Positions 34,301 to 45,886 of a stretch of DNA of 64,000 nt are shown piece after piece. Source of the DNA: Adineta ricciae (taxonomy: Eukaryota > Rotifera > Eurotatoria > Adinetida > Adinetidae); the NCBI GenBank assembly GCA_905250025.1, contig CAJNOJ010000024.1:372001-436000 (forward strand). The letters run 5' to 3'. The position numbers were made by a program, and so were the translations under genes. The notes under the pieces were generated by a model. That model saw nothing but the letters and a program-made list of their open reading frames with translations. It searched no databases and was not told the DNA's origin. Position 1 is the stretch's first letter; the number at the start of each line of letters is the position of its first letter.

Positions 34301-37300
34301 TTCGTTGACAAACATGTAACATTTAAACTACCTCCAGTATTAGTAAAGCCACTTGTGCATGCTAACACAATGAATGAATCGCTCAACACGGAGTTAGAGT
34401 CTTCTGGTGCTGTTGTTAATCGATTTTGACTAGTCACTTGAATACCTGTTGCCGTGGATATAAAGTTTTTCAACGTAGAATAGGAACATCGACCCGTAGC
34501 TAGATAGAAGTAAAATCACGCTTATCACTGTCAGTGTATCAGACTTCACTTTACTTAAACATCGTGGCTTCGTGGACCAGACACCATTAGTACATGTGTA
34601 CAATGGACCGATCGTTTGATCCACTGTATAACCAGCAATGCAGGTGAATCGAATCCATCCTAGAACGTATAGCAAAATAAAGATCAATGTATGTATTATT
34701 TCCCTCCCTCACCTGTTGCTGTCGAAGATGAAGTGTATGCCAATGAAGAATTCACGTAGTATCCATTGGTAACTGTAAATGTAGCAGTTGCATCAATCGG
34801 ACAACCTACACCAGTATTTCCGGCGACTGTTGTAGTAGTAACACCGCTTCCACCACTGAGCACACAATTAGGAAATTGCGTCCACGAGCCGCTGCTCAAA
34901 CAAGTCACATTGAGACTACCACCAGTATTGATATATCCATTTGCGCAGGCGAAAACAATGTATGAGTTCACAAATATGGAATTCGTTTCTTGCGAAGATG
35001 CCATTAAATTTTTTTGATCCAGAATCTGTATTCCCGTGGCAGTAGAAATAAAATTTTGCAGTGCTGTCAACGTGCATCGACCAGTAACTATGCATCATAT
35101 AGAGTGTGGGAAAGAGGAGCACCATAATAATAATCACACTTACTTGAACATGTCGGCTTAGTTGACCATATTCCATTCGTACATGTGTATGTTCCACCAG
35201 TTACCGAATCGAGATTGTAACCGGGCATACACGAAAATTGTATCGATCCTATAATAAATCCATATCAAAGATAATACACCATGCTGCATATACTCACCAG
35301 TCGCCGCCGTAGCCGATGTATATTTCAGAGATGAACTAGTATAGTAACCATTATTAATAGTGAACGTAGAGGTGTCGATTGGACAGCCAGCACCTGTATT
35401 TGAGGCGATCGTTGTTGTAGTCACACCGCTTCCACCACTGACTACACAGTTTGGAAACTGACTCCAAGAACCGGCACTCGAGCAGCTAACATTTAGAGAA
35501 CCACCAGTGTTAGTGTAGCCATTCGCACAAGCCATTACAATGAACGAGTTCGCCAATACTGCACTTGTATCCTGTGTCGACGCTAATAAATTCGTTTGAT
35601 CAACGATTTGTATTCCTGTTGCTGTTGATATAAAACTTTGCAGAGTCGACAAATAACAGCGTCCTGTGGCTACAAACCATCGAGGTAACGATGTTGTAAA
35701 AGATTCATTAGAAAAGATTCAACCTACCAGAGCAACGCGGTTTTGTAGACCATATTCCACTGTTACAAGTGTATGTAGCGCCAACCGTAGCATCGAGCGC
35801 ATATCCTGGTACGCACGCGAATTGAATGGACCCCGTAGCAGTAGTAGCAGAAGTGTACGTCAGTGCTGAGCTATTGTAATAACCATTTGCTATCGTGAAT
35901 GTTGACGCATCGATTGTACAAGCTAATCCAGTACTCGTTGAGAGAGTTGTTGTCATTGCGGCTGATGTGGTCGTAGTAGTGATTCCGCCAGTGTTCAGGA
36001 TACAACTTGGAAATTGGGACCATGATCCGGTGCTTAAACAAGTAACATTTAGACTGCCACCTGTGTTTACATATCCGCTTGCACAGGCGAAGATAATAAA
36101 TGAGTTGACGAATACAGTTGTGGTATCTTGCGCAGACGCTAGCAAATTCTTCTGGTCAACAATCTGAATACCACTGGCTGTAGAGATGAAGCTCTGCAGA
36201 GTCGAGAACGGACAGCGCGCAGTGACTAGGTCGAGAGAGCATAATGCCAGAAAGAGAAAAAAGTGAAAGGAACTTACTATTGCAACGTGGTTTCGTAGAC
36301 CAGACGCCATTGTTACAGGTGTACGCTGCACCAACCGTAGAGTCTAGAGCATAACCGGTGTTGCAAGCAAATTGAATCGATCCTAAATCGATCCTGAGAG
36401 TAATATTGGAATGTAGAACAAGGATGAGTTACCTGTAGCCGTTGTGGCCGATGTATAAGTCAAAGAGGAGCTGACATAATAACCATTGGTAACAGTGAAT
36501 GTGGAGGCATCAAACGTACACGCTGCACCACCACTTGATGCCACAGTAGTAGTTGTAATGCCCGATGCTGTTGTTGTTGTCGTGGTTATTCCACCAGTAT
36601 TCACGACACAACTTGGAAATTGAGACCATGATCCTGTGCTTAAACAAGTGACATTTAGACTGCCACCTGTGTTTACATATCCGCTTGCACAGGCGAAGAT
36701 AATGAATGAGTTGACGAATACAGTTGTTGTATCTTGTGCAGATGCTAGCAAATTCTTCTGATCAACAATCTGAGTACCACTGGCTGTAGAGATGAAGCTC
36801 TGCAGAGTCGAGAACGGACAGCGAGCAGTGACTAGGTCGAGAGAGCATGATGCCGAGGAAGGGAAAAAAGTGAAAGGAACTTACTATTGCAACGTGGCTT
36901 GGTCGACCAGACGCCATTGTTACAGGTATAGGCTGCACCCACAGTGGTATCAAGAGTGTACCCAGTATTGCAAGCGAATTGAATGGATCCTGGAAGAAAT
37001 CAAATCACTAACAAAATATTTGTTGGCGAAAAGAATTACCAGTTGCAGTTGTCGCTGATGTGTATGAAAGTGTCGAACTGACGTAATAGCCGTTGGTGAC
37101 AGTAAATGTCGTGGAATCAATGATACATGCTGTCCCAGTGTTGGATAAAAGAGTCGTTGTGATCATTGCTGGCGTAGTAGTTGTTGTCGTGGTTATTCCA
37201 CCGGTATTCACGACACAACTTGGAAATTGAGACCATGATCCCGTGCTTAAACAAGTGACGTTTAGACTGCCACCTGTATTTACATATCCGCTTGCACACG

Positions 37301-40300
37301 CGAAGATAATAAATGAGTTGACGAATACAGTTGATGTATCCTGTGCGGATGCTACCAAATTCTTCTGGTCAACGATCTGTATTCCCGTTGCAGTCGAGAT
37401 AAAGCTTTGCAAGCTCGAGAACGGACAGCGCGCAGTGACTAGGCCGAGAGAGCACGATGCCAGGAAGGGGAAAAGTGAAAAGAACTTACTATTGCAACGT
37501 GGTTTCGTAGACCAGACACCATTGTTACAGGTGTAGGCTGCACCAACCGTAGAGTCTAGAGCATAACCGGTGTTGCAAGCAAATTGAATCGATCCTAAGA
37601 GACGACGTCATTCATCCAAATCCGAATGTTCTTTCGAAACAGTTACCTGTAGCTGTTGTGGCCGATGTATAAGTCAAAGAGGAGCTGACATAATAACCAT
37701 TGGTAACAGTGAATGTGGAGGCATCAAACGCACACGCTGCACCGCCACTTGATGCCACAGTAGTAGTTGTAATGCCCGATGCTGTTGTTGTTGTCGTGGT
37801 TATTCCACCAGTATTCACCACACAACTTGGAAATTGAGACCATGATCCTGTGCTTAAACAAGTGACATTTAGACTACCACCTGTGTTTACATATCCGCTT
37901 GCACACGCGAAGATAATAAAAGAGTTGACGAATACAGTTGTGGTATCTTGCGCGGATGCTACCAAATTCTTCTGGTCAACAATCTGAATACCACTGGCTG
38001 TAGAGATGAAGCTCTGCAGAGTCGAGAACGGACAGCGAGCAGTGACTAGGTCGAGAGAGCATGATGCCGAGGAAGGGAAAAAAGTGAAAGGAACTTACTA
38101 TTGCAACGTGGCTTGGTCGACCAGACGCCATTGTTACAGGTATAGGCTGCACCCACAGTGGTATCAAGAGTGTACCCAGTATTGCAAGCGAATTGAATGG
38201 ATCCTGGAAGAAATCAAATCACTAACAAAATATTTGTTGGCGAAAAGAATTACCAGTTGCAGTTGTCGCTGATGTGTATGAAAGTGTCGAACTCGCGTAA
38301 TAGCCATTGGTGACAGTAAATGTCGAGGAATCAATGACACATGCTGCCCCAGTGCTGGATGAAATAGTCGTTGTGATCATTGCTGGCGTAGTAGTTGTTG
38401 TCGTGGTTATTCCACCAGTATTCAGGACACAACTTGGGAATTGAGACCATGATCCTGTGCTTAAACAAGTGACATTTAGACTACCACCTGTGTTTACATA
38501 TCCGCTTGCACACGCGAAGATAATAAATGAGTTGACGAATACAGTTGTTGTATCTTGTGCGGACGCTAGCAAATTCTTCTGATCAACAATCTGAGTACCA
38601 CTGGCTGTAGAGATGAAGTTCTGCAGAGTTGAGAATGCACATCGAGCTGTCACTTCAATGAAAGAAAAGCGGATATTTGATCAAAAGATTGATGGGATGT
38701 TATCAATTACTCGAGCAGCGCGGTTTGGTTGACCAAACACCGTTGTTACAAGTGTATGTTGCGCCGACAGTCGTATCGAGAGCATAACCAACATTGCAAG
38801 AGAATTGAATTGATCCTGAAGCAGTGGAACAAGTGAGGATGAAGTTCTAGATAGAGAATTACCGGTCGCAGTGGTTGAAGATGTGTATGTTAGTGCTGAG
38901 TTAGCATAGTAACCATTCGTAATGGTAAAAGTTGATGCGTCTATGGGACAAGCTGCGCCAGTACTTTGGGACACAGTGGTGGTCGATAATTGGTTAGGGA
39001 TAGCTGTTGTCGTTGTGGTGAGTGAACCGCCCCCACTACTAAGTACACAGCTGGGAAATTGAGTCCAGGAACCAGTGGATAGACATGTAACATTGAGATT
39101 ACCGCCTGCATTTACGTATCCGCTGGCACATGAGAAAATCACAAAGGAATTCTGGAATACGACAGTTGTATCTTGCGAACTGGCCAATAGATTTTTTTGA
39201 TCTACAATCTGTAAACCGGCTGCAGTGGAAATAAAATTCTGTAATGCGGCGATAGAACATCGACCAGTGACTATAGTGAAGAATAGGCCTTCAGAAAAAA
39301 AGAGATTAAGGAAATCTGTAACGTACTCGAACAACGAGGCTTAGTTGACCAAACGCCATTATTACAATTATACGACGCACCGATGGTCGGATCCAACACA
39401 TAGCCAGACGCGCAAGCAAATATGACTGACCCTGCAAAACACGCACACATCGGTGGATCAATATAGTATGCTACTTGTGCTATCTTTACCAGTTACAGTG
39501 GTAGCGGAAGTGTAGGATAGTGTAGAGCTCGCGTAATATCCATTTGTGATTGTGAATGTCGTCGAATCAATAGAACAAGCTGCACCTGTACTAGGCGCTA
39601 TGGTTGTCGTCGACAGTTGATTGGGGATAGATGTTGTAGTAGTGGTGATAGAACCACTGCTGAGTATGCAATTAGGAAATTGAGTCCACGATCCATTGCT
39701 CAAACATGTGACGTTCAAACTACCACCTATGTTAACATAACCGCTCATGCAAGCGAGCACTGCATAAGAATCATTGAAAACGATAGTAGCATCCGTCGAG
39801 GAAGCCATTAGTCGATTTTGACCAGTCGTCTGAATTCCAGTGGCCGAGAAGATGAAATTCTGCAATGTTGTATATGAACATCGACCAGTTACTTAAAAAG
39901 GATAGATTTTATATAGAAGGATCAGTTGAAACGAAAGCTTACTTAGACACTGTGGCTTAGTTGACCAAACTCCGTTATTACAGTTATACAGCGCACCAAT
40001 ATTTGGATCCAATACATAACCGGGCATACAGGTAAATTGTATCCAACCTAAATCATATCGGATGACGATTATGATAGCGTCTGTTTGATCCATTGTATTT
40101 ACCCGTAGCAGCCGTAGTTGAGGTATAACCAAGTGAAGAAAGAGTGTAGTATCCATTTGTAATGTTAAACGAAGTATTGGGATCTATTGTACATGGCAAA
40201 CCATTAGACGTGGCAATGGTTGTCGTTGTCAAAGAACCACTGCCAGTACTAAGTATACAATTAGGGAATTGCGTCCATGAACCATTGCTTAAACAGGTGA

Positions 40301-41155
40301 CGTTTAAACTGCCGCCCGTATTTACATAGCCATTAGCACAAGCGAGAACAATATACGAGTCGTTGAATACGACGAGAGCATCTGCCGATGCAGCCATCAG
40401 ATTTTGTTGTGTAGTTGTTCTAAGACCGGTTGCAGATGAAATATATGTTTGTAGTGCCGAATAAGAACATCGACCGGTCACTTTGAAAATAAGACAACAA
40501 AATGTTACAAATATCATATGGTATGAGAGTAAGTTAGAAACATCTTACTCAGACACCGTGGTTTCGTAGACCAGACACCATTGTTACACGTATACAAAGC
40601 TCCAATCGTTGGATCCAAAACGTAGCCTTGCGAGCATGTAAATTGAATTGACCCTACGACAACAAATAACATAGATACACGGTTAGATCTTCAATATGTG
40701 CATACCAGTAGCCGTTGTAGACGACGTAAAAGAGAGTGACTGACTCGTATAGTAACCATTGGTAATATTGAACGTTGATGTCACGTCAACTACACAAGTT
40801 GCACCATTCGTCGATACACAAGTGGGAAATGTGGTCCAAGCGGTGCCAACACAAGTTATATTTAATTGGCCGCTCCCATAGGTATAACCAGTATTACATT
40901 TCATCGATATGAAAGAGCCCGAAAGAACACTATTCACATCCATTCCATTCGTTGGCAAACTGTAAGAACCATCTGTAGTCATGGTTCGTACAACAGATGT
41001 ATTTTGTAGAAAAGTATTTAGAGTTGACATTGAACATTGACCTAATTAAAGTAGAAAGAATGTCTACAAGAATTCTGTTGTTTCGTGTTCTAATTACCAT
41101 GGCATAAGGTAATCAAATTAAATAAAAATACAAACAAATGCAACCACTGCACCAT
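31376..41155 (-). CDS. Giant secreted CCP/sushi-module array protein, about 33 modules
   Basis: Starts MVQWLHLFVFLFNLITLCHG, a clear signal peptide. It is followed by 16 repeats of a two-module unit and a final half unit. Module A (about 70 aa) has four Cys and the pattern ACASGYVNTGG, LNVTCLSTGSWSQFPSC. Module B has four Cys: C.(I/V)DASTFTITNGYY, YTSATTATG, IQFACVPGYALD, YTCNNGVWSTKPRC. Both fit complement control protein/sushi modules. A and B are joined by Thr/Ser-rich linkers (TTTTTT) that are probably O-glycosylated. Introns are phase 1, so exons are symmetric 1-1. The last exon encodes one more A module ending FPICS and stop; no transmembrane or GPI segment follows. Likely a secreted adhesive or mucin-like surface protein; no ortholog is named. 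Confidence 0.85.
33634..33664. repeat. (GTA)n trinucleotide run coding poly-Thr linker
   Basis: A run of GTA/GTG triplets, read ACT/ACC on the minus strand, that encodes the longest Thr run in the sushi array. It is expected to vary in length between alleles. Confidence 0.6.
36230..38650 (-). repeat. Recent tandem duplication inside sushi array, 1,214-bp period
   Basis: The segment of about 36.23-37.44 kb and that of about 37.44-38.65 kb match almost base for base, including introns. Equivalent points (36751/37965, 36953/38167, 37058/38272) are offset by exactly 1,214 bp. Each copy carries two A-B units. Intron identity points to a recent event. Confidence 0.8.
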
Positions 41156-42094
41156 TTCAGTTGAAAGGTTAGGAGGGTGTCGAACAGAGAAGTAATATGA
41201 ATGGTATTTAGCAGAATGATGTAGTTCTTATGAATGACAATAGAAATGAAATAGTACATTTTGTGATACATTGGCACAAGTGTTTTTAATGGATATTTTT
41301 TTTCTTTTCAAGAAATGATTAAGCGTAGGCATCAAAGAACGAAATTTGTGATATGCTACAATAAGCAATTCAAAATAAACTCCGTATAAAGATGAAATTG
41401 ACATCGATTGAGAAATATCCTTTTGTTTTCATCCTTTTTTCTAAGCAGAAAATGACTAATAAATACGTCATCTGTTATTCTTGCTCGTCGACAAAGGACC
41501 TGTATGACAGAAATCTTTGAACAAACGATTTGATTAACGAATAAAAGACAACATATTATGCGCAAGGTTAGAAAAACAAATGCGCAAAGGCCACGTTCGA
41601 AGGATATCTTTTGATGACTTGTGGTGATCATTGTAATTTTGGTGTGTTCGTTCTCTTATTGGGTAAAACATTCAAAAATCCTTTTCTTATTATGTCAAAA
41701 CGTCCTTCTCGTTGTTTTCTGTCATGTTAAGTCGATAATTGGAAAATGCAGCGATTTACACAGTCATATCTCTGTGACAAATAGTTAAAAAGCTACAAGG
41801 AAGATTTTATCTTCAAGGTAGTGTTCTATACAATGTGATATTGTTTTGCGATAAAATATACATGTACGATAGAGAACGGAATATGAAACGCAACTACCAT
41901 GAAAGGACGTCTAGATAGATGTGTAAGTGAAATAGACATGGTTTATTACATTCGTTTTCTAGTAATCAACCATTTAGTATATTATTCGGTTGCATTTGAG
42001 AACATATCGATAGAAGTGTTTGTTTTTATACGTGATTCGAACGATAGTTTGTTTTTCAGGTGAATTCTAAAAGCAGATCAAATCGAAAAGGACA
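41156..42094. promoter_or_regulatory. Shared upstream region of sushi-array and proline-rich genes
   Basis: 939 bp between divergent genes, AT-rich with short ORFs that I do not support. TTTGTTTTTCAG at 42048-42059 is a 3' splice-like site 35 nt before the right-hand ATG. Confidence 0.45.
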
Positions 42095-44282
42095 ATGCCA
42101 CTACAAGACATTTCCAACGATTCGTCAGCGATCGACTGGTTGCGACAAACTGGTCATGGGCATCTGATAGCTAAAGATCAGCAATTTGCGAATATTTCCA
42201 CGTCGACATCATTACCGAGCTTTCCACATACTGTTATTAATGATGAACTCTATCGCTCTTCTCAAAATCGCTCGACAACGTATGGTCAAGTAGTCAATTT
42301 TAATAAAGAATCCTATGACCATCATGATAATGCTCGACACTACACTTCGCTATCTCCACCACCGCCCATGATCCCTAGCGGTTGTGCTAGTGCTAGTCCG
42401 TATCACCATTCGTACGACGGCCACTATAATTCACTACCATCTTCAACGCAATTTCAAGCACCATACATAAGTCAATTTCAAACTGATGCTGATATTGAAG
42501 TAAGAAAAATATCTGCACATAACTGAATTGAATTATTGAATTATTATTATCTCTTTTCTGCGCATGAATAGCATATGAAATGCGATCCCAATACTCGTGT
42601 TATACATCGTCCACCAGAAAATGATGTGGTCTACCGACAGCGAGTAAGTAATCGCTTACATCCATCAGCGTAATGCATTTCATTATCATAGGTTTTTGTA
42701 AAATATCTACAACCGCCTACACCACCAATAGCTGGTTCTATTATTGTTCGTGAAAGACAATTACCGCAGCCACCTCCTGACCCACCTCTCGTAATTAAAA
42801 TGACTTCTCAATGACAGAAAATGATAACGGACTTCGTGTTTGTCTTTGATATAGGTTATTCGACGTCCTCCACCCCCTCCACCACCAACTCCACCTCCAG
42901 TTGTTATACGTGAAGTTAGTCTACGACATCCGTTCAATGCTTTCATTTATATCAATTCAAATTACATTTTGTAGCGACCACCGCCCATTCCACCACCTGA
43001 AGGCACTACGATTATTAATAAAATTATTCCACCTCCACCGAAGCCGCCTCGTCAAGTAATCATCGAGCAATTCCCTCGGCTACCGCCCAAACCTCGAGAT
43101 GTTATTCTAGAAAAGTGGTTGCCTGTTGCACCACGACAACGTCGCATTTTCTATGAACGTGCACCTCCTCCCATATTGCGTCCTCCACCACAACCAATCG
43201 TTATTCAACATGGGCAACCGCCAGTGCGTATTCATCGGCAAGTTATAGAAGCACCTGGACCGCAATCTGTCTATCATCATGCTTCGCATCATACGGATGT
43301 CAACCAAGTCTTGATGCAAGTCGATGGTCATCATCACCCTCATTCATTTGTAAATATGAATGTTGCTCTCTTCGTGAACAGAAATCTCAGAAAATTCTTC
43401 TAATGAATATCTTTAGGCAGCCCCTTCATCTCTAGTATCATATAGTCCATATACAACATTGGATTCCTGCCACGGTGGTATTGGACATCCGTATTCCAAC
43501 GTAGCGGTTGTGAACGATGGATATTCAAATGTGTTGTCATCATCGTCCTATGGACTACCATTATCTCACGTCTACTCACCAAATCCAGTGATTGGATTAG
43601 GTGCTTACGGAAGTAGCATATCAAGTTTTCCATCCATTGGCTGCTCGGCTGGGGGACATTCCTCTGTCTTCACTGTGCCTGGTGAGAGAAAAAAAGAAGC
43701 ACTAAAGATTTATTCATATCGATACTATCGTTTATTTATTTAGAACACGTTGGTGTCGATAGTATTCTTCATCAACTTGGTGTAAATCCACATTCACTTC
43801 ATTCAGCGTCAGGTATTACTTGTCCAAGTAGAAATATTGTTACTTATGTAGCACGTAGCTGTTGACATTCTATTCTATTCTATTCTATTCTATTTATTGC
43901 TCGCATGTTCATTGCTACAATTAACTAACTTTTTCGTAATAAATTTTATAGATATGCGTCCATGTGCGTTTTGAAACAAATAAAATAACTTAGATTCACA
44001 GTAGTATTAATTTTCTAACTCGATTATTCTCGTGTCGATGCTCATATTTACTCCTTTTCAGACCCACATAGTGCAGTTGCACATGTGTGGAATTCTGCTT
44101 CACATGCAGTACAACACAATTTAACAAGTCCATCATTTGCAAGTTATCATACTGTTGGACATCATCCTCATCTACAAATAGCAGGTACATCCACGAACTC
44201 TTGATTTTCCTCATTGAATGAATGCCATACGTCTTTTATCCTAGGCCATGATGCTTTTCTACCGAATCATTATCTTCATTAG
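42095..44282 (+). CDS. Proline-rich protein with PRDVILEKWLP-type module
   Basis: About nine short exons. N-terminal 130 residues are Ser/His/Tyr-rich. The centre has polyproline stretches (RRPPPPPPPTPPPVVIRE; RPPPIPPPEG) followed by the most ordered part, RQVIIEQFPRLPPKPRDVIL, EKWLPVAPRQRRIFYERAPP, and two further I/V-E-rich turns. The C-terminal region is Gly/Ser/His/Tyr-rich. No signal peptide or membrane segment. The alternating Val/Ile-Glu and Pro motif recalls cytoskeletal alveolin-like repeats; that is a suggestion, not an assignment. Most introns fall at codon boundaries. The gene ends about 100 bp from the convergent LDLa gene. Confidence 0.72.
43867..43893. repeat. (ATTCT)5 microsatellite
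   Basis: Five tandem ATTCT units in an intron of the proline-rich gene. Confidence 0.8.
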
Positions 44283-44382
44283 GACACGATTCGACCACTA
44301 AAGGAAACTTCGTCCTTTACACATATAGTTTAATAATACACAAAAGACAGAACTTAATCTTTTTTTTTCACTCTGTTTTCAC

Positions 44383-45441
44383 TCATACACAATGTGTTCG
44401 CATATAAAGATCATCTTGTGGCTCAGGCAGAGGCAATGGTTGTAACATTGACATTGAATTTGATGTTGATGGCGTTTTGATTGTTTCATAGTAGATGGAA
44501 TCCGAATAATTTATCGAAGACAATAAACATGGGCCTGAGTAGAATGGGGGTTCGTAATGATCGTTACTTGACGTGGAACTTTCTCGAGTGTAGTCATGAA
44601 TGTTGGGCGGCGGTGCATAACGTGATCGGGCTACATTTGCAGATGATGGCGATGATAATGATTGATGTTCTCGTAGTACAGCTGATAGTCGAGCAGTCGA
44701 TTTGCGATTAAAATGTGATTTGTTCAAACAGGATGAAAACAGTTCGGAAGGCTTTTTCCGAGCGAAATAGATCAATATTGAAAGTATACAAATAAAAACC
44801 ACAATGCCAATGGCCAAGTAAACCGAATATCGAAACATATCCAAATCATCAATATAAATAAACGCTTCTTTTGTTGAACTTTCATCTGTATACATTGTAG
44901 TCGCTGATAAATCGAATTGAAATAGATCATCGAATGGTCTCTCGATTAAGTTGTACACTTACTATATTTTCGAGTATAGTGCTCACATGCTCGTACATTC
45001 AGATATGTTAAACACGTCACTCGGCCATATGTTGCACAAGCAATCTTACAGCTCACATTATTTCCTTGCAGACACGCATAAATATCACCTTGACAATAAC
45101 CTCGAGAAAGAAAGCAGATGAAATCGACTGAAGATTTTAAGTATCGAATTACAATTCTGTTCGTCGGACCCGTCGGAGCACTGAGAAGAACCATTACAGA
45201 CGGACGTCCAAGGCGTACGGTCGCCATTTCGACAGATAAAAAATTGATTCATGTCCATAGGCAAACTATTCGTCGTTGTACTACTAAAAGAAGAAAGAAA
45301 GAAAGAGAAGAGAAGAGTAACAAAAATCTATTTTCATCCATGCAAACAGTCAAGTCTCTGACTCTCGTACCTAAGATTCATTATATTCAGATCAACTATT
45401 AATAACAAAATCAATTGTCTAAAAAGAAATGAATAGTTCAT
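44383..45441 (-). CDS. Type I membrane protein with one LDLa domain
   Basis: Four exons: 45441-45371, 45283-45153, 45100-44963 and 44903-44383. The first encodes a signal peptide (MNYSFLFRQLILLLIVDLN). The second encodes an LDL-receptor class A module, CRNGDRTPWTSVCNGSSQCS then DGSDEQNC, with the Ca2+-binding SDGSDE signature; its last Cys is completed across the intron. A second Cys-rich stretch follows with eight Cys (CQGDIYAC, CKIACATYG, CLTYLNVRAC). Then a transmembrane helix (YLAIGIVVFICILSILIYFA) and a Ser/Pro/Tyr-rich cytosolic tail of about 120 aa. Probably a small surface receptor. An overlapping frame at 45227-45150 looks open but is a shadow of the LDLa exon. Confidence 0.8.
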
Positions 45442-45886
45442 TTTCTCTGCTCCGTACACATATACAACGGAAGTCTTTTTCTCTCGAAGATATTGAGCAG
45501 CATATGATAGAAGAAAAGAAACGATGTCTTACTCTGAATCACTCACTTTTGTTCTCATAAATTCAAGATTGCGATTTCATAATACCAGTTTCAATAGTGT
45601 TAAAACAAGTGACCGAGCAACACGATAAGTGTTACTAGGAAAAGAGAAGCCTGTTACTTCTATTCTATTGCTTATAAAACAATGCGAGAACGAGAGAAAG
45701 AGAAGTCATAAAAATAGAAACAAGAATTCTTTCTCATCTCATTTTCTTAATGGCTTCAGCGACTAGATCAGAGCACAACTCATTTGTCTTGGTCATCTCT
45801 TCTTATTTCATACGATCATCTTCGACAATCACTCAAACTAAATAAAGAAAACGATTCGCAGTGTCCGATTACTCGCTGTACATCCT
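45442..45886. promoter_or_regulatory. Shared upstream region of LDLa gene and CK1 kinase
   Basis: 445 bp between divergent genes; AT-rich with GAGAAAG-type runs. No defined promoter element seen. Confidence 0.4.

Noticed and set aside
33590-39811. Plus-strand ORFs across the sushi array
   Set aside because: Antisense shadows; their similarity among units only mirrors the duplicated coding strand.
31640-41030. Regular repeats that could suggest a CRISPR array or satellite
   Set aside because: Repeat units of about 600-750 bp are protein-coding modules with conserved Cys and splice sites.
44946-45227. ORF beginning MATVRLGRPS
   Set aside because: The first half is an out-of-frame shadow of the LDLa exon; splicing with donor at 45152 restores the LDLa Cys pattern.
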